From assembly GCA_028554795.2 (NCBI GenBank), contig CM068827.1:75651244-75715243 (forward strand): DNA of 64,000 nucleotides, in the 5' to 3' direction. Of the stretch, positions 31,453-43,690 are shown in pieces. The position numbers were made by a program, and so were the translations under genes. Each line of letters begins with the position of its first letter. Within the stretch, counting starts at the first letter, position 1. The notes under the pieces are model-generated. The model saw only the letters and a list, made by a program, of their open reading frames with translations, had not been told where the DNA came from and searched no databases. This DNA is from Sinohyriopsis cumingii (taxonomy: Eukaryota > Mollusca > Bivalvia > Unionida > Unionidae).

Positions 31453-31498
<46 letters not shown>
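31434..31498. repeat. (CT)n-(GA)n hairpin-forming repeat
   Basis: About 8 CT units, the spacer gtc, then about 22 GA units. The two halves are complementary, so single-stranded DNA or RNA could fold into a perfect stem. Confidence 0.9.
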
Positions 31499-31501
<3 letters not shown>

Positions 31502-32909
31502 GTTGTGAGTGGTCACTGAAAACTGTGCTGAAGATTACAGAGTTAAACCTAAAGTGAATTTTATTATTTTCAATTACCCATTGAGAAAAGATTTAACATT
31601 ATACAGCAAGAATAATAGAGATAAGGACAGAACAAAACAAAGAGAAAGTCTAAACATCGGGGCTAAACGAGTGAGACTGCAAGTAACAGCAAGGAAATAT
31701 AATATGAAAAACTATCCATTTTATCCTGCGCTACAAGTTAACTGAAAATGAAATATGCCAATCCTTTGAGAAGGAAACGGCTACAGATGATTTCATTGCA
31801 AGTCGGACGAGCGGTTTACCAACCCATCCCTTGCCCCCCCCCCCCAATTTCGCTAACAGCTCCAGATCTAGGGAACAGAGAGAAAGACTGACAGACACAG
31901 ATAAGCCTTGTAATCATGACAATTTTCCCACATTATTATTGATTGCAGCAATAACGTTAATTAGGTTGCAACGAATGATTATCAATTATCTTTCATTGTT
32001 AATTGCTGGGCTACATTTCAGGCTGTTAAATACACGCTCTAAGTTAGAAGACTTCGCGTAATTTAAACTTGATCCTTTCTCAAATGATCAATTATCAGAT
32101 ATCCAGTATCAAGTGTCTATTTTTAATAAAATGTTGGACTATATTTGGGGCTGTTAAACACTATGCTTCATGTTAGCTGGCTTCGTGTAATATATACGTG
32201 ACACTTAAACCAACGTGCATTGAATATACTCTTTTGAAATGATCATTTTCCAAACAACTAATCAACATAAAGAAGATATCTTGTCTATATGGCACCCTTC
32301 TATTTTTATTATACCAAACGTTTAATTGTCTTTTTGTGAAGAACATAATCATGAAAGACAGACATGGTCCTGTTTGTAACGTTTCTGGCATGCTTACGAC
32401 TCGCAAGCCAGTACTAAACATAAACATCTGCAAGAACTTGTTAATTAAAACGAAAATAGTGATTCTGAATAGAAACATGCTTGTCACTTAAACAAATTTG
32501 CATACTACATATACATTTTATTGTTTTTATCTCCGAGTATTACGCATAATGTGCACAGTACTTCCAATGACGTTACAAGCTCACGCGTGTGTATAGGGCT
32601 GTTTAGAAACATCCCTCAGCTGATTCCGTTAAGGTCGCATTTTTGGTGGTAATTAAATAGCCGTATCTCCTGATCCAGTGGATAAATGTGTGTAAAGTCT
32701 TCGCAGTGCATGTCAAATGTCTAACATAATCTAGTTTAAAGCTTCATGCCACCCATGACTGTCCTATTATCACGCGCACATGCTCACTCTCGAGCGTTAC
32801 CTACAGGTATCCCTGCAAGAGTAAAGTCTTGGGGATTTAAATACCATAACCCAGGTCACTAATCATCAAAACATCTATTATCATATTGTGTGTGTGTACG
32901 TCCATCAGT

Positions 32910-33600
32910 GGCCACTCCAGGCACGGAAGTCTCTCCCACATTGGGATAACACATGAGTTGCTATGGAAGTAAAGGTGATAGCTCTGGCCTTACGAGTGGC
33001 ATGTTTCTGTGGTACTCGGCAATTATCTGCTGTTCTGCTGTGCGGTAAGGTTCTCTCATTAGTTACTGTTGATAGGCAGATCTTTCATGAACACCTTCAG
33101 TGAGTCCCTTAAACGCTTCTTTTGTCCCCCAGTAAAACGCTTTCCCTCGCAGAGTTTGCCATTGACCCGCTGATTTGGAATCCGTTCCTCGGGCATGCGA
33201 ACGATATGTCCTGCCCATTTAACATGGGTCCTTTGCAGCAAAGTGAATATGGATGGAATGCCGGTCCTCGAGGGAATCTCGATGCCAGGGAGTTTGTGTT
33301 ACTATATTATTCGCATAATCATCTGGGGACAGCTCGTGTGAAATTGATTGTTTTGGACATCTGCTATAGACAGTCAACGTTCACTGGCATACAAGGTTTG
33401 GTGAGCACTGCAACACGGTACACTTTCAGCTTGGTGGTACGGCTAATTTCTCTGGGGCACCACATTCTCGCGTAGTCTCCTGAAGCATCAGCTGGCTTGG
33501 GTAGTTCTGTTGACCTCAGTGTTAATGTTGACTGGTTTTGAGGGGTTTCTTCCCAGATAAGTATATACGTGATTTTCATCAATGCTCGTGTGGGCACTCT
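32910..33600 (-). mobile_element. 3' fragment of a non-LTR retrotransposon (RT C-terminal region)
   Basis: The minus strand reads RTTKLKVYRVAVLT (about 33,440), VKWAGHIVRMPEERIPNQRV and GGQKKRLRDSLKVFMKDLPI (33,220-33,060), then, in another frame, KARAI, and HVLSQCGRDFRAWSGH (about 32,985-32,915). This is the C-terminal tail of LINE RT ORFs with KLKVYRAVVL, WAGHVxRM, GGQKKRxKDxLK and the terminal C..CGRxFRAxxGL..H finger. It is 5'-truncated and frameshifted. Confidence 0.8.
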
Positions 33601-33604
33601 CTTT

Positions 33605-33936
33605 GGTGTGTGTGTATGTGTGTCTGATTTGGATTGTTAACGTAGCTTTAACAATTTTTCAGTCATATCGCTATGATGTCTGCCTCGTGGCAGATTATAA
33701 TGATTTCAAGCAACGTGGCATCATGACGCAGACATGTAGCATGATGTCCCACCCAGTCACATTATCCCGACAGCAGGCCGACCAGTCATAACACTAACCT
33801 CTTAATGCTCAGCGCATAGTGAGTCAGCTGTTAGTACCATTTTTATGTCTTGGTATGACTCGGCTTGGGTTAGAAACTCGATACCTCCCGCATCCGAGGT
33901 AGACGCTCTAACAACTAGGCCGCTGGAGCTGTACAC
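33605..33936 (-). mobile_element. tRNA-derived SINE copy 1
   Basis: It aligns along its full length with the SINE at 35,969-36,284: the shared 3' end ttaacgtagctttaacaatt and ttcagtcatatcgctatgat, the middle gatgtcccacccagtca, and a tRNA-like head with tctaacaactaggcc. It carries more mutations than copy 2 (B box ggttagaaactcg). The 3' tail is a (TG)-rich run at about 33,606-33,620. Confidence 0.8.
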
Positions 33937-35036
33937 AATCTTAGGACATGAGTGTAACCATCAACATTTGCAATGTATTAGCTATACACTCTTTGAACAT
34001 GATTATAGTTCTTAGAGATGCAGTGCTGGAAGATTGATCAGTAGATGCACACAGAACAGTCGTGTTGGAAGACTGATCAATATTTGCATACAGACAGGTC
34101 TCTGTATTACTTGGCAGGATAGTAGAAATATGGCTCTTGAATACGGGTGTATCAAATTTTGTTCATCGCGTGTCATTCAATTCACAAAGAAAAAATACGT
34201 AAGCAAGAAATGTATAACTCTGGAGTGCTATCTGAAGGTGAAATTATATATTTCTTGTCTTTATACAAGAAACAGTGAAATGGATACTCAACAGTAATAC
34301 TCCAATTATTGTATAGTGGAAGTGCTAGCAAATATTTAAGAGACCTAATAAGTTTTCTAAGACTATATACGTTTACTATTAGGCTGCGCCATGTATGGAT
34401 ATGTATATAATAAGAAATAGATTAGTAATTCAAAATGACTTAGCTTTTTAATAAATGGAGAGTGCGTACATATTTTCTTCATCAGCCTCTTAACTTCAAA
34501 AAGGAGTTTCTTCTTTGCTAAGTGTGTGCTTTAGCGGAGGTATTTTGTAGTGTTATATTCTGATCTGAATGTTGCAGGTTTGACTCCCATTACGTAAGAA
34601 TATTTCCTTAATTATTGAGGAAACTTTCAAGCTTCAGATGGTTATACATGCAAAATGAAAGCAAATATGAGCGATGTAATGTCGATGTCATTTATAAGTA
34701 CAAGGCCCACAAAACTCTTTCAGATGTACTTATATTGAGCAATCGCTAACGATTTCTAGTATGTCGTTTGGCAGAAATTTAGCACGGCCTGACAAGCTCA
34801 AACAATATGTTCATTTTCTTAGGCTCTAATCCTCCCAGAGCAGCTCCTGAAACAAAGTTCAGGACAGTAGATTACATTATGATCACTTCCTAGTTTCACC
34901 AAAGATTTTTCAAATGTGTGAAATTAAAATCTTTATCAGCGACAACGAAAATTCCGAAAGAAAGTCAATTGGAATTTTAAGGCCGTTTTTATATCCCAAA
35001 AATGATTTTCAAATTCAGCTTCAGACAAGCGACCAA

Positions 35037-35520
35037 TTTCTGTTACAACTCTAGGTCTTAATCTGTGTAGCAGTGGGAAGCGAAACCAACAAGCTTAGAA
35101 AAGCAGCAAAACATATTTCCCTATAATACAAAGTGAGATATTAAGAGACTATCCCAGTTTTGAGTATCAAATCCAAAAGTTTTATTCCTTCGAAAACGTG
35201 AACTATGTGGCAGAAAATGCTGTAAATCACATTAAATAATACTACTTGATGTTTGTTCGTGTCTGAAATGTCCGAATAAAGTCGCCTATTTAGATTTGCC
35301 GGTCATGTAGATCTGTTCGCGAATAATATCGCGCACTCAGGCGAAAATTGCAGATACAATCGATCCTGCTGAGCAAACAAACACTCAATGCCATAAATGA
35401 AATGCTAATACAAACACTTCTCAGTTAGAAAATGATTTTTTATAGCATGCCAAATGTTCTTTAACTAATGGAACTCGAGCGAAAGCGTAGGATACAAATT
35501 CCTTACGTTATGAGAAAGGT
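35037..35520 (-). repeat. gypsy LTR fragment
   Basis: It begins ctgttacaactctaggtctt, matching the plus-side edge of the 22,003 LTR. It continues with gaaaccaacaagctt, aaaacatatttccct, agtatcaaatcc and gtctgaaatgtcc in the family order. Confidence 0.5.
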
Positions 35521-35954
35521 GACATATTGTAATGTTAGGAATTTTTCCAGAGGAGCTACGGTTCACTGTAAATCAACCTCCCGAAATATCATTATACTAT
35601 TATCTCAAGATGGAAATTATTCTGTATTTGACAATGCCACTTAGTGATGTGTTTATAATAAATAATCCGCAAATTCATAGAGGAATTCGTTTAATTCTAT
35701 CGATAAAGACGCTAAAATCCTTAATGATGAGATAGACAAAATTTGTGCAAGCATTCTTGAGACGTTGGAAAAGTTCATCGGTGTAGGATCACGGTGGACT
35801 ATAGACAAGCACATTGAAGTTCAGCTGCATATTTCTCTGTTAAAACCGATTTGTGGGTTAAGTTACATTTCGACGTCATGATAGATTCTGCGGTGTGCCG
35901 TAGTAATGGTAAAAGATTTTAACGATCGATGTTCTGAATGGGCACTCTTGTCTG

Positions 35955-35968
35955 CGATATATAATGCG
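35955..35968. repeat. target-site duplication, left copy
   Basis: cgatatataatgcg, identical to 36,285-36,298, flanking the SINE. Confidence 0.85.
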
Positions 35969-36284
35969 TGTGTGTGATTATGATTTTTAACGTAGCTTTA
36001 ACAATTTTTCAGTCATATCGCTACGATGTCTGCAGTGTGGCAGTTTATAGTGATGTATATCACTTGAGCATCAAGTCGTAGACATGTAACAAGATGTCCC
36101 ACCCAGTCAAATTATCCTGACACCAGACCGATCAGTCCTAACACTAACCTCTTAATGCTGAGCGCCTAGCGAGGCAGCTGTGAGTACCATCTTTGAAAGT
36201 CTTTGGTATGACTCGGCAGTGGTTCGAACCCACGACCTCCCGCTTCCGAGGCGGACGCTCTAACCACTAGGTCACCGGAGTGGT
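35969..36284 (-). mobile_element. tRNA-derived SINE copy 2 with intact target-site duplication
   Basis: About 316 bp. On the minus strand the 5' end is tRNA-like: an A box within TGACCTAGTGGTTAGAGC and a B box GGTTCGAACC (plus 36,221-36,231), spaced as in RNA polymerase III promoters. A tRNA-unrelated body follows, then a 3' end ending in a (CA)-type tail at 35,969-35,975. The 14-bp direct repeats at 35,955 and 36,285 mark insertion by LINE machinery. The well-kept promoter boxes suggest a relatively young copy. Confidence 0.9.
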
Positions 36285-36298
36285 CGATATATAATGCG
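36285..36298. repeat. target-site duplication, right copy
   Basis: cgatatataatgcg, perfect match to 35,955-35,968. Confidence 0.85.
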
Positions 36299-36424
36299 AG
36301 CAATATTACAGACCAATATAAGATATATAAACAACCTCAGATTGAACTAAAGCTTGGTAAATGCGGTGTTCCCACTACAGATTGCTGAGAATAGTAAGTT
36401 TGAGATGGTTTGTGCGAAAGCTTG

Positions 36425-36562
36425 CCAGTATCTTCTCGTGGGTCGGTGGTTCTTTCCGGGGGTTTCCCGGGTTCTTCTTCCACCATTAATACTGGCCGCC
36501 ATGTATAGCCTATCGTGTGCTGAAAAATGGCGTTAAATCCTACAACAACAACAACAACAAGA
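36425..36562 (+). mobile_element. LINE 3' end with (CAA)n tail
   Basis: cttctcgtgggtcggtgg, ttcttcttccaccattaat, actggccgcc and ggcgttaaatcctac run into (AAC)5. This is the layout of severely 5'-truncated LINE insertions whose 3' UTR ends in a short trinucleotide repeat. Confidence 0.55.
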
Positions 36563-36595
36563 AGTTTGAGCGACTTAATCCTGACATAGCTCTTA

Positions 36596-36991
36596 ATGTA
36601 TTTGCTTGGAATAAAGGCCTGCAACCTATTCGACAATCGATATACATGTACAAGCATTTTAATATTGAATTGCTATTGCTGCACAGTTCAGTGGACGCAT
36701 CGGACTTATATTCGCAAGTTGCGAAGTAAATCCCATGCGGATTTTTGTTATACTACAGTCACAATCGATTGGGAAATTGAATCCTCATTGTTGTATCGTG
36801 ATAATGAATTATTTGAAAAGTTACTTAATTTGTTCGATTACGTCACTATGAATCAAACAACAGCCCCTCTTCGTGGGAACATGCTTTTTATTAATGATAA
36901 CATTGCGAGTTTTCTTCGGCAACCTTTTCTTGGATTTGCGATCGCGCTTTTAGCTCCACTGATGCCAACGCATCCATTGTCGCATTACTGA
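36596..36991 (+). pseudogene. open stretch of unknown identity at the start of the Polinton-like block
   Basis: A 131-codon open frame, unusual for this AT-rich intron, with segments such as TVTIDWEIESSLLYRDNE and LLNLFDYVTMNQTTAPLRG. It sits directly upstream of the polymerase fragment and could be its N-terminal part. I do not recognise it, and it may be a chance frame. Confidence 0.3.
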
Positions 36992-37095
36992 TATGTATAG
37001 TGGAGCAGCACACAGTATATGCAGTTTACCGTTGCGAATTTACATAAACAAAACAAAAACCTTGTGATGGTGATGATTTATAACCTGCATGAATA

Positions 37096-37898
37096 TAATT
37101 GACACTTAATAGTACAAGGATTCGTCGCAGTATCAAAGGCCCCAATAAGCGTAATCGCCATCAACAAGAAAGAAAATACATGACGTTTAGGCTGGGTCAT
37201 CCGCGGTTTATGGACGTACTACATCGTTTGATTTCCAGTCTGGACAAGCTATGCAATAACCTTGTGGGGAAGCGGAATATTTGTTTTGCAATCAGTAGTC
37301 GACATGTCACCACTAATGATGATAAGCTGAAGTTAATAACTAGAAAAGGAATATTTAACGTACAAGTATATGAGCGAATGGGATACTTTTAATGAAATCC
37401 AATTAACGCATATTGTCTCGAGACTGTATTTCTTATGTAGACTATAAACATGCAAATAAAGTCTGGTCTGCGGTTGTTTGCCAAAACTTTGATTAATATA
37501 ATCATGCATAAAATATACTGGACGCAGCATACAGAATGTACTAACTCAAGAACACAAAAACAACAAATTTCTAATTTACATACGTTATTTAAAATGTTAT
37601 CTGCTATTGGATTTGCGTGTCTCACATATCAATCAGGTGCATTAAGATTCGTCAGAACCCATGGATGGCCTAGTACATTCCAATGAATACAGATCTGCGC
37701 GCAAAAGCCGCAATCGAGTTAAACCTTGTCCTTGATATTCAATAAGTGAGGTTTCGAAGGATTGTTAGTGACCCGGAATTCAAGTCTAAAAAGATTGACG
37801 TGCGCAATTAAACGTCGACGCTGAAGCGGACAAGTTCTATATACGTTGGCGCGTCAGTGATGGACTTCTCCAAACTGTTCATATACGAGAGTTATTAA
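37096..37898 (+). pseudogene. family-B (protein-primed, Polinton-type) DNA polymerase fragments
   Basis: 37,096-37,392 encodes KYMTFRLGHPRFMDVLHRLI, SSLDKLCNNL, then DDKLKLITRKGIFNVQVYE. Polinton polymerases have YMxFxLGxLxFIDSLxFLxxSLDKLxxNL, then LLxRKGxYPYEYM, in the exonuclease half. 37,767-37,898 encodes DPEFKSKKIDVRN, a stop, then SIYVGASVMDFSKLFIYE, matching the polymerase thumb block KPIYxGxxxLDLSKxxMYxF. The 370 bp between should hold the exonuclease III motif and palm but is unreadable, so there are deletions and stops. Known role of the family: replication of the element from a terminal-protein primer. This copy is clearly non-functional. Confidence 0.75.
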
Positions 37899-38599
37899 GA
37901 TAAGATCATAACACATAGAATAGTTAATGAGAATTTGTATGAATGGTCGCATACACTATCATATGGAAGAAACAAAATACTAGCCTAATGAACCTCATAA
38001 GGTGCTCTCACATGAAACCATCAACAGGAAATATTCTTTGGCGCGAATATTTAAATTTGCACATCGTTTGTTTAGTCAAACATCCTCTAGCGGCGCAGAG
38101 GGTTACCCTGACCGCATTTGCTAACTTTTTAAAATAAGATTCACCTTTTCATTATATCAATGCAATTTATCTCAAAGTGTTCCGCTAGCGACCAAACAGA
38201 TCAATCATACGCTTCATATTACTTTGATGGTATCATCACAGTAATATGAAGCAACTCTTTCTCCGAATTTAGGATTGATCGTGTAAGATACTTATATCGG
38301 CACGTTGGAGCGCAGGGTTGTCACTTGATGCCTTATAAACAAGATCATGTCGGTACTACACAACATTAAATCTGTTTACAGCGCTTCTGCAGGCTTCGGT
38401 TGGTTGTTAAAATTAAGTCTTATATCCAGCCTTGTTCCAGGCCTACATTAATTGTTTCCAGGGAGGTTCTCACAAGCCTGACTTTGCTTGCTCCAAACCG
38501 AACATAAGTTCGATGATTGTAACTCAAACATGGCGAGTTTTAACCCGCATTGCTTTAGAAACACGATCATTCTTGCGGCATCGCTCACAGAAAGAAGAC

Positions 38600-39065
38600 A
38601 TGAATGTGTTACACATCAGACAACATTTAACATGACATCACGAAACAGAAAATTTGCCGTGATTCACTTTTATGCGCAGGCAAAGTCAAAACTCCCCAGG
38701 CATGGTGGCTTGTTTCTGAATTTAGATAATGTGTTGATTATTAATGGAAAACCCATCTGTTTTTGAATGTTTAACTTGGATCGGTTGTTTATAACTGCGC
38801 GTGAGGCGGACGATCAACTATAATATGATGGACTAAAATATTTCATGGTTTAGCCATCTCCAAGAAGAAAATCTTCCATATTTGATTTCTGTTCCACAAT
38901 TTATCAAACTTCTACCATTTCTGACCATGATGCGAGTGAGAATAAGCTTGTAGTCTACGACGACGTGATGCTTGAACAAAAGACAATTCCAGCAAAGAAT
39001 CACCAAAGGTTCCCATACGTGCCTATAATTTGATACGGGACAACTGTATCATGTCAGTGATATGT
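38600..39065 (+). pseudogene. packaging-type ATPase (FtsK/HerA-like) remnant
   Basis: 38,938-38,979 encodes ENKLVVYDDVMLEQ, the Walker B block of Polinton/NCLDV genome-packaging ATPases (VxFDDxxxE). The same frame continues to HQRFPYVP. A frameshift then leads to NLIRDNCIMSV at 39,027-39,059, the conserved sensor block (IPxxLIRDNCNxI). Upstream, NLDNVLIINGKP (about 38,718-38,755) matches the strand after Walker A. A degraded Walker A may lie near 38,674-38,694. Known role: powering genome entry into the capsid. Confidence 0.72.
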
Positions 39066-39129
39066 TTGGGGGACTGACGCTCATGGCGTAGTCTTTTGTT
39101 GATTAATCAAGGGATGAGTTTCGGAATAG

Positions 39130-39990
39130 GTTTGCATATATGTTATGTATATTTAATTTGTATTGTTTGTTGCCTTTTTCTCCATGCTTATCTGCATTTG
39201 TAATTAGTACAAGACTTTGTCTAAAAGCAAGTCCACTGTGTACATGAATAGGGACATTGATTTTGTAATCAACATAGCTAATATTTCTCTCTGAGTATAG
39301 ATCATTTACTAGGATCATCATTAATGGAGGTATAAATGTTTATCTTAATCTGAGGCTAGGAGTTTAGAATTTTCCTATGGAAAAACTTGGTTTACCTAAC
39401 GTTGACTATGTTCTTCGTTACCATTTTAGTAATAAACATTATCCTGTAGACAGTTTAAAATGTTCTAGAAATTAACGTTATACCCTCATCCTGCTTCTCT
39501 TTTTGTTTCCTAGGTTTTTGTGATATAATTTTGTGTTCTTGAGAATTTACCCATTCTTGCCTTAACATCTTAAAGAATCAGTCTTATTGTTGTGTTCAGT
39601 TTTTCATTTGGGTTGAATTATTTATTCAAAATTCAGTATTCACTGGAAATACAAAGGGCTCATCAATGCTATTCTTGGACCTAAATATTAAATTGAAATT
39701 ATAGTGAATTCAAAGAAGAACATTTTAGCTTTTAAAGCATCGCCTCACTTCAAACCATTAGAGCAGTAGCCTATTCGATATTACAGGCACAACACATTTA
39801 ATCTTGGAAGATATTTGAAATACCACGGGAATTAAGTTGGAATTTCATCCATTTGTATTTGTCATAGAACGTTGATGACTATTTTGGGATTTAACTCACG
39901 ATACTGTAAATTCTCTTTAAATGTCCTTTTGTCTTAAATACATTATATGCTAAAGTTTACTAAATTTGCTGTGTTTCTCTCTTTTCTGTT
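39130..39990 (+). repeat. solo gypsy LTR, plus orientation, inside the Polinton-like element
   Basis: The start tgtatatttaatttgtattg is the reverse complement of the 22,797 edge (tacaaattatatataca). The middle agtacaagactttgtc, the block tatttgtcatagaacg..ttgggatttaactcacgatactgtaa and the end gctgtgtttctctc follow the family order. It therefore inserted after the Polinton-like element. Confidence 0.5.
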
Positions 39991-40329
39991 ACATAGTTTA
40001 ATACAATATAGTCGTAACAAGAGGTAACAAAAGTTCATACCGTTTCATCACTATTGACGTTACTGGTGGACCACGTAAGTTTGGAGTTTTGGACACGATA
40101 ATTTCAACAATTATAACAAATATAATGCCTAAACCTGTCATAGCAGAGAATGGAGAGGGATACCGAAAAGCTGCCCACAAACACCAGAAACTGATTTGTT
40201 ATGATATCGCCGGCCGCTGAAGTGTCACTGATATCTAATATGCCAGATAAATGGCACAGGAAAATCTCACAAATGGTTTTGAACAGAAGTTCGCACCATA
40301 GCTCAAGCCCACACGCGACATCGCATAAC

Positions 40330-41340
40330 AGGTATAGGAAGTTGCAGAAACGATCGCAGAGATGGTGGATCTGGTTGCCAGGACAGCCCAAGCCAACAAG
40401 GAATTTGATAAAGATATTTTAGCTGCACTTGAGAAATTTTCACCACCGCCACATTTCGTGTCCCTGTTAATGCTGAGAAAAAATTTGCAATATTTTAATG
40501 AAGTTGGTTGTCAAAACGACCTTTGAAAATCCTATAAAAGTTTTTATTAGGATACCCACCAGAATAGAACGACTGTGTAAAAAATCAGTGAGTATAAAAA
40601 TGTGTGGACCAATTAAGTATACATGGCAATTACTTGGTTTAATAAACCACACGCCTGCTGTTTGATGTTTTTAACATTAAGCACACCATATTTGCAGACG
40701 GAGGCATTGATGACGGCTATGAAATGCTGCCGGTATTTGTGCAAGAGGTAGATATAAAAAGAATCAGAAGACAACCCCGACCACGTCCACGCTAATCCGA
40801 ATCCGGACAATCAGACCTACCCTTAACTCGTGCTACCAAGTGAACCTCAACCATTATATGAGCATATTGGGTAGAGAACGTTTTGTAGCTTCACTTGTTG
40901 AAAAGGAAAAATATGCACATGATGGCTAATATTTAACTGCACCTCCACGGGCTAAATTTATCTGAGGCAAACCACCTGCACTCACATGGGAAAAGCAACA
41001 ACAATGGTTAAGATATCAAGAAGAAACTGAAATAAGACGTCGACCACCGGTAGCCTAAAAGAACAAAAACTTGCTCGACCCACACGGGATCAAAAACAAA
41101 AATGTGCAAGAAGAAGAAATCGAGAAACAAAGATGTGCATATGCATAGAAACACAACACGATTCGGCTAAATGGATAAGAGAACAAGAAAGGAAACAAGA
41201 CGTGTACATCAGATACAACATAGACGTGTACATCAGATACAACATCCCTCAGCACCCACACTGGAATAACAACCAAAACATGTACAACCGGAAGAAATGC
41301 CAAGATCACCCACAGTGGAAGAACTACAAGAAATGTTAAA
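40330..41340 (+). pseudogene. decayed gene(s) for charged, coiled-coil-like proteins of the Polinton-like element
   Basis: Coding-like segments, in order: IAEMVDLVARTAQANKEFDK followed by DILAALEKFSPPP (40,353-40,460), GGIDDGYEMLPVFVQEVDIK (about 40,696-40,755), LTWEKQQQWLRYQEETEIRR followed by RPPVA and a stop (40,981-41,058), and WIREQERKQD (about 41,170-41,200). Composition is rich in E, K, Q and R, as in scaffold-like virion proteins. Frames change several times. I do not recognise a named family. A perfect 24-bp tandem duplication lies at 41,198-41,245. Confidence 0.45.
41198..41245. repeat. 24-bp perfect tandem duplication
   Basis: Two adjacent identical copies, starting agacgtgtacatcagat, at 41,198-41,221 and 41,222-41,245, inside a decayed gene. 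Confidence 0.9.
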
Positions 41341-41596
41341 TCAAAGAGACATTAACGGGAAGGTAAAAAAAAAAGATACATGTGCAAAACAGGCATGTAG
41401 GTAACGATATCAAGAGAAGCAATAAAGACGTGAAGGTGGCCCTTTCCCCGTTAACCCCACAAGAGCTATAAGCGGGTAGATAAGCACACAACAAATTATA
41501 CAAAGCGCAAGGAGCAGCTACAAATGTTTATGATAAAGAAAAAAAATCAGAGCCAAAAAATAAAGTTGTACAGGACTGTGTGACCATCACGGCCTT

Positions 41597-41815
41597 GTGG
41601 ATTGGCTGGATACACTCGTGGGATCCTTTCGCAAGGGCAATAATGTGGCAGACGGTATTAAAGAGGCCCCACATATTTGTCAGCGATTGCTCACCAACGA
41701 CATCATGGGTCAGTGGAAATTTCGCGCGTTGATTCATGAACGTTTTGAAGATGTCAATGATATATACAACATCAACGATGAATTCAGATGCGGTTCCTGT
41801 ATTATGCTTAATTAA
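41597..41815 (+). pseudogene. small gene remnant in the Polinton-like block
   Basis: 72 codons, with WLDTLVGSFRKGNNVADGIK, ICQRLLTNDIMGQWKFRALI and HERFEDVNDIYNIN. This has protein-like amino-acid usage and sits in order between the charged-protein and capsid-like remnants. The antisense frame (136 codons, 41,528-41,938) is longer, but its composition is less protein-like. Function unknown. Confidence 0.35.
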
Positions 41816-43139
41816 TGTGCAATGCAGCGTGCCGTTGCAAATATAACACATGATTAACGCGATCATTTCGATATCGTCAACGAAACCAGTCTTATTTGAC
41901 TTTTCTACATCAATCGCTTTGAGGGTAAGGTCGTACACTCAATATTGCACCTGTGTTGTAGATTGTTTTTTTACAGTTGCCTAATCTTCGATCGCGACCG
42001 TTACCTCACAAATAAAACGCTTATATTTTCGTCAAATCCTGGCACCACCAAAGTGGAATTATAAAGCTAAAGCTGAACATGGTCACACACTCAGCTCTAT
42101 TATCTCGATCGAATATCAAAAGCAGACGGTTGATATTGCACAGTCAACGATGAGAACAGTTATCGGCTGACCTGAACATAGCAAGATTCCAGAATTCTGC
42201 TTGTATGACCCGTTACACTATCGCACGATACGTTGTCAGGATTCCTGCTACGATGAACGTTAATTAGACTTATGAAGCCATTAATTGTATTTATGAAGCT
42301 TCAGCCTCGATAACGCAAACGTTGCAAGGTTAAATATTATTTGGGTTTGCTCGTTGATGTAATATCGATTACTCTCATAACCGTGTATATTCCATGTTAT
42401 AATAATCGTTTACACATTTTCGCTTTACTATTTCAGACCAGGGCGAACACAAGTTTAACCTCAACGGGGAGACATTGACGATAGAACTGTATATTAGAGG
42501 CCGACCTGATATTTAAAATAAAGTGACAGTTTATTGTTTACGCGTGCGCCAAACATACTCGCAGCCTCGTCTCTGCGTTTTACATCAATGTCTAAAAATG
42601 TTGCAATGCGAGTCATTGATAACATATAAAACATTACTGTGTATCGTTTCGAAAACATAGTATTACATTCAATAAAATCGATTTGAGATCAACTCTTAGT
42701 CATCCGAACACCATCAACGGTTCCAGTTTACGCTAAAATCATCAATGAAGTCGCTCAACGACGCATAACTCATTCGGCTATTACAAATACAAAAATGGAG
42801 AGCGGATTATAGTTATCTTGCACATGATCATATACGAAACCAATAATGTATAAATAATCACCCAGTTTAAAGAAATATGGCCTGAATGTAATAGATTGCA
42901 GCACATAATATGTTAAGTATAATGTGTACCCGACTAGGGCCACTGATCAACGGAAACTAGAATTAAAAGTACAGGCCAACAATGGCGATTACACTGCCAA
43001 TACTCTGGCTGGATTTGAGCGCAATGTCATCATGGCGTTATTTAGCAGCACACGTTATTCCTTGGAGACTCACTATGACGCATCTATCTGATCATGCAGG
43101 GCGTAAACCATGTATAATACAACAGACTAAGGACCATGC

Positions 43140-43690
43140 AGCGGCCTTCGCGGCAATAAATACTTGAAGAGGTTTATTTCTCTAATCCTAAATTTACTTT
43201 TGGATTATTTCCCTTAGCGAGAACACATCCAAGGAGGTTCACTGAGGTTTTCATCAGCGATTATCCTCAGTCAAATATTTTGATTTTTGCAGAGATGTTC
43301 GCAAGTGTATTTCTCAGCCAAAACACTGGTCATGTTACAACTAATGGGCAATTTCAACAATAAAATTTGGCGTCATGCAGGTGCTACTGCTGGCAAAGCT
43401 ATGTCCTTGTTTACATTGTGGGCGATTGCTCTAAAGCCTTCAATGGCCATAGAAAACCGTTTTCTGTCGTTTATGCTTTATGGAACTTCCTCAACGCTGT
43501 AATTTCTCGCGCACGCTTCAGACTCACACCCCAACATGGCCTCAGATCACCAAAACACGTATTTGTGGCGTTTGAAAATTTGGATCGAGAATACAGCTAA
43601 ATGGTCATCATGAACCATCACGAATTTAGACTACAGTCAAGAGGTACGTGTATTCCATAAGTTATGGTCGTACCTAGACCAACATTAAAT
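43140..43690 (+). pseudogene. possible double-jelly-roll major capsid protein remnant
   Basis: KFTFGLFPLARTHPRRFTEV (about 43,185-43,245), AEMFASVFLSQNTGHVTTNG (43,292-43,350), RARFRLTPQHGLRSPKHVFV and AFENLDREYS (43,508-43,600). The block PKxVFVAFxxxxRxxxxxxxNxxxF is the kind of strand-loop-strand seen in major capsid proteins of Polinton-like elements, and the position within the block fits. The match is weak. Stops and frameshifts interrupt it. Confidence 0.35.

Noticed and set aside
36221..36284. a functional tRNA gene (A and B boxes, tRNA-like head)
   Set aside because: It is followed by a conserved non-tRNA body and tail, flanked by a target duplication, and has a second dispersed copy at 33.9 kb, so it is a SINE head.
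41528..41938. 136-codon minus-strand ORF opposite the 41.6-kb remnant
   Set aside because: All recognisable genes of the block are on the plus strand, and the plus frame has the more protein-like composition; the minus ORF is probably a shadow.
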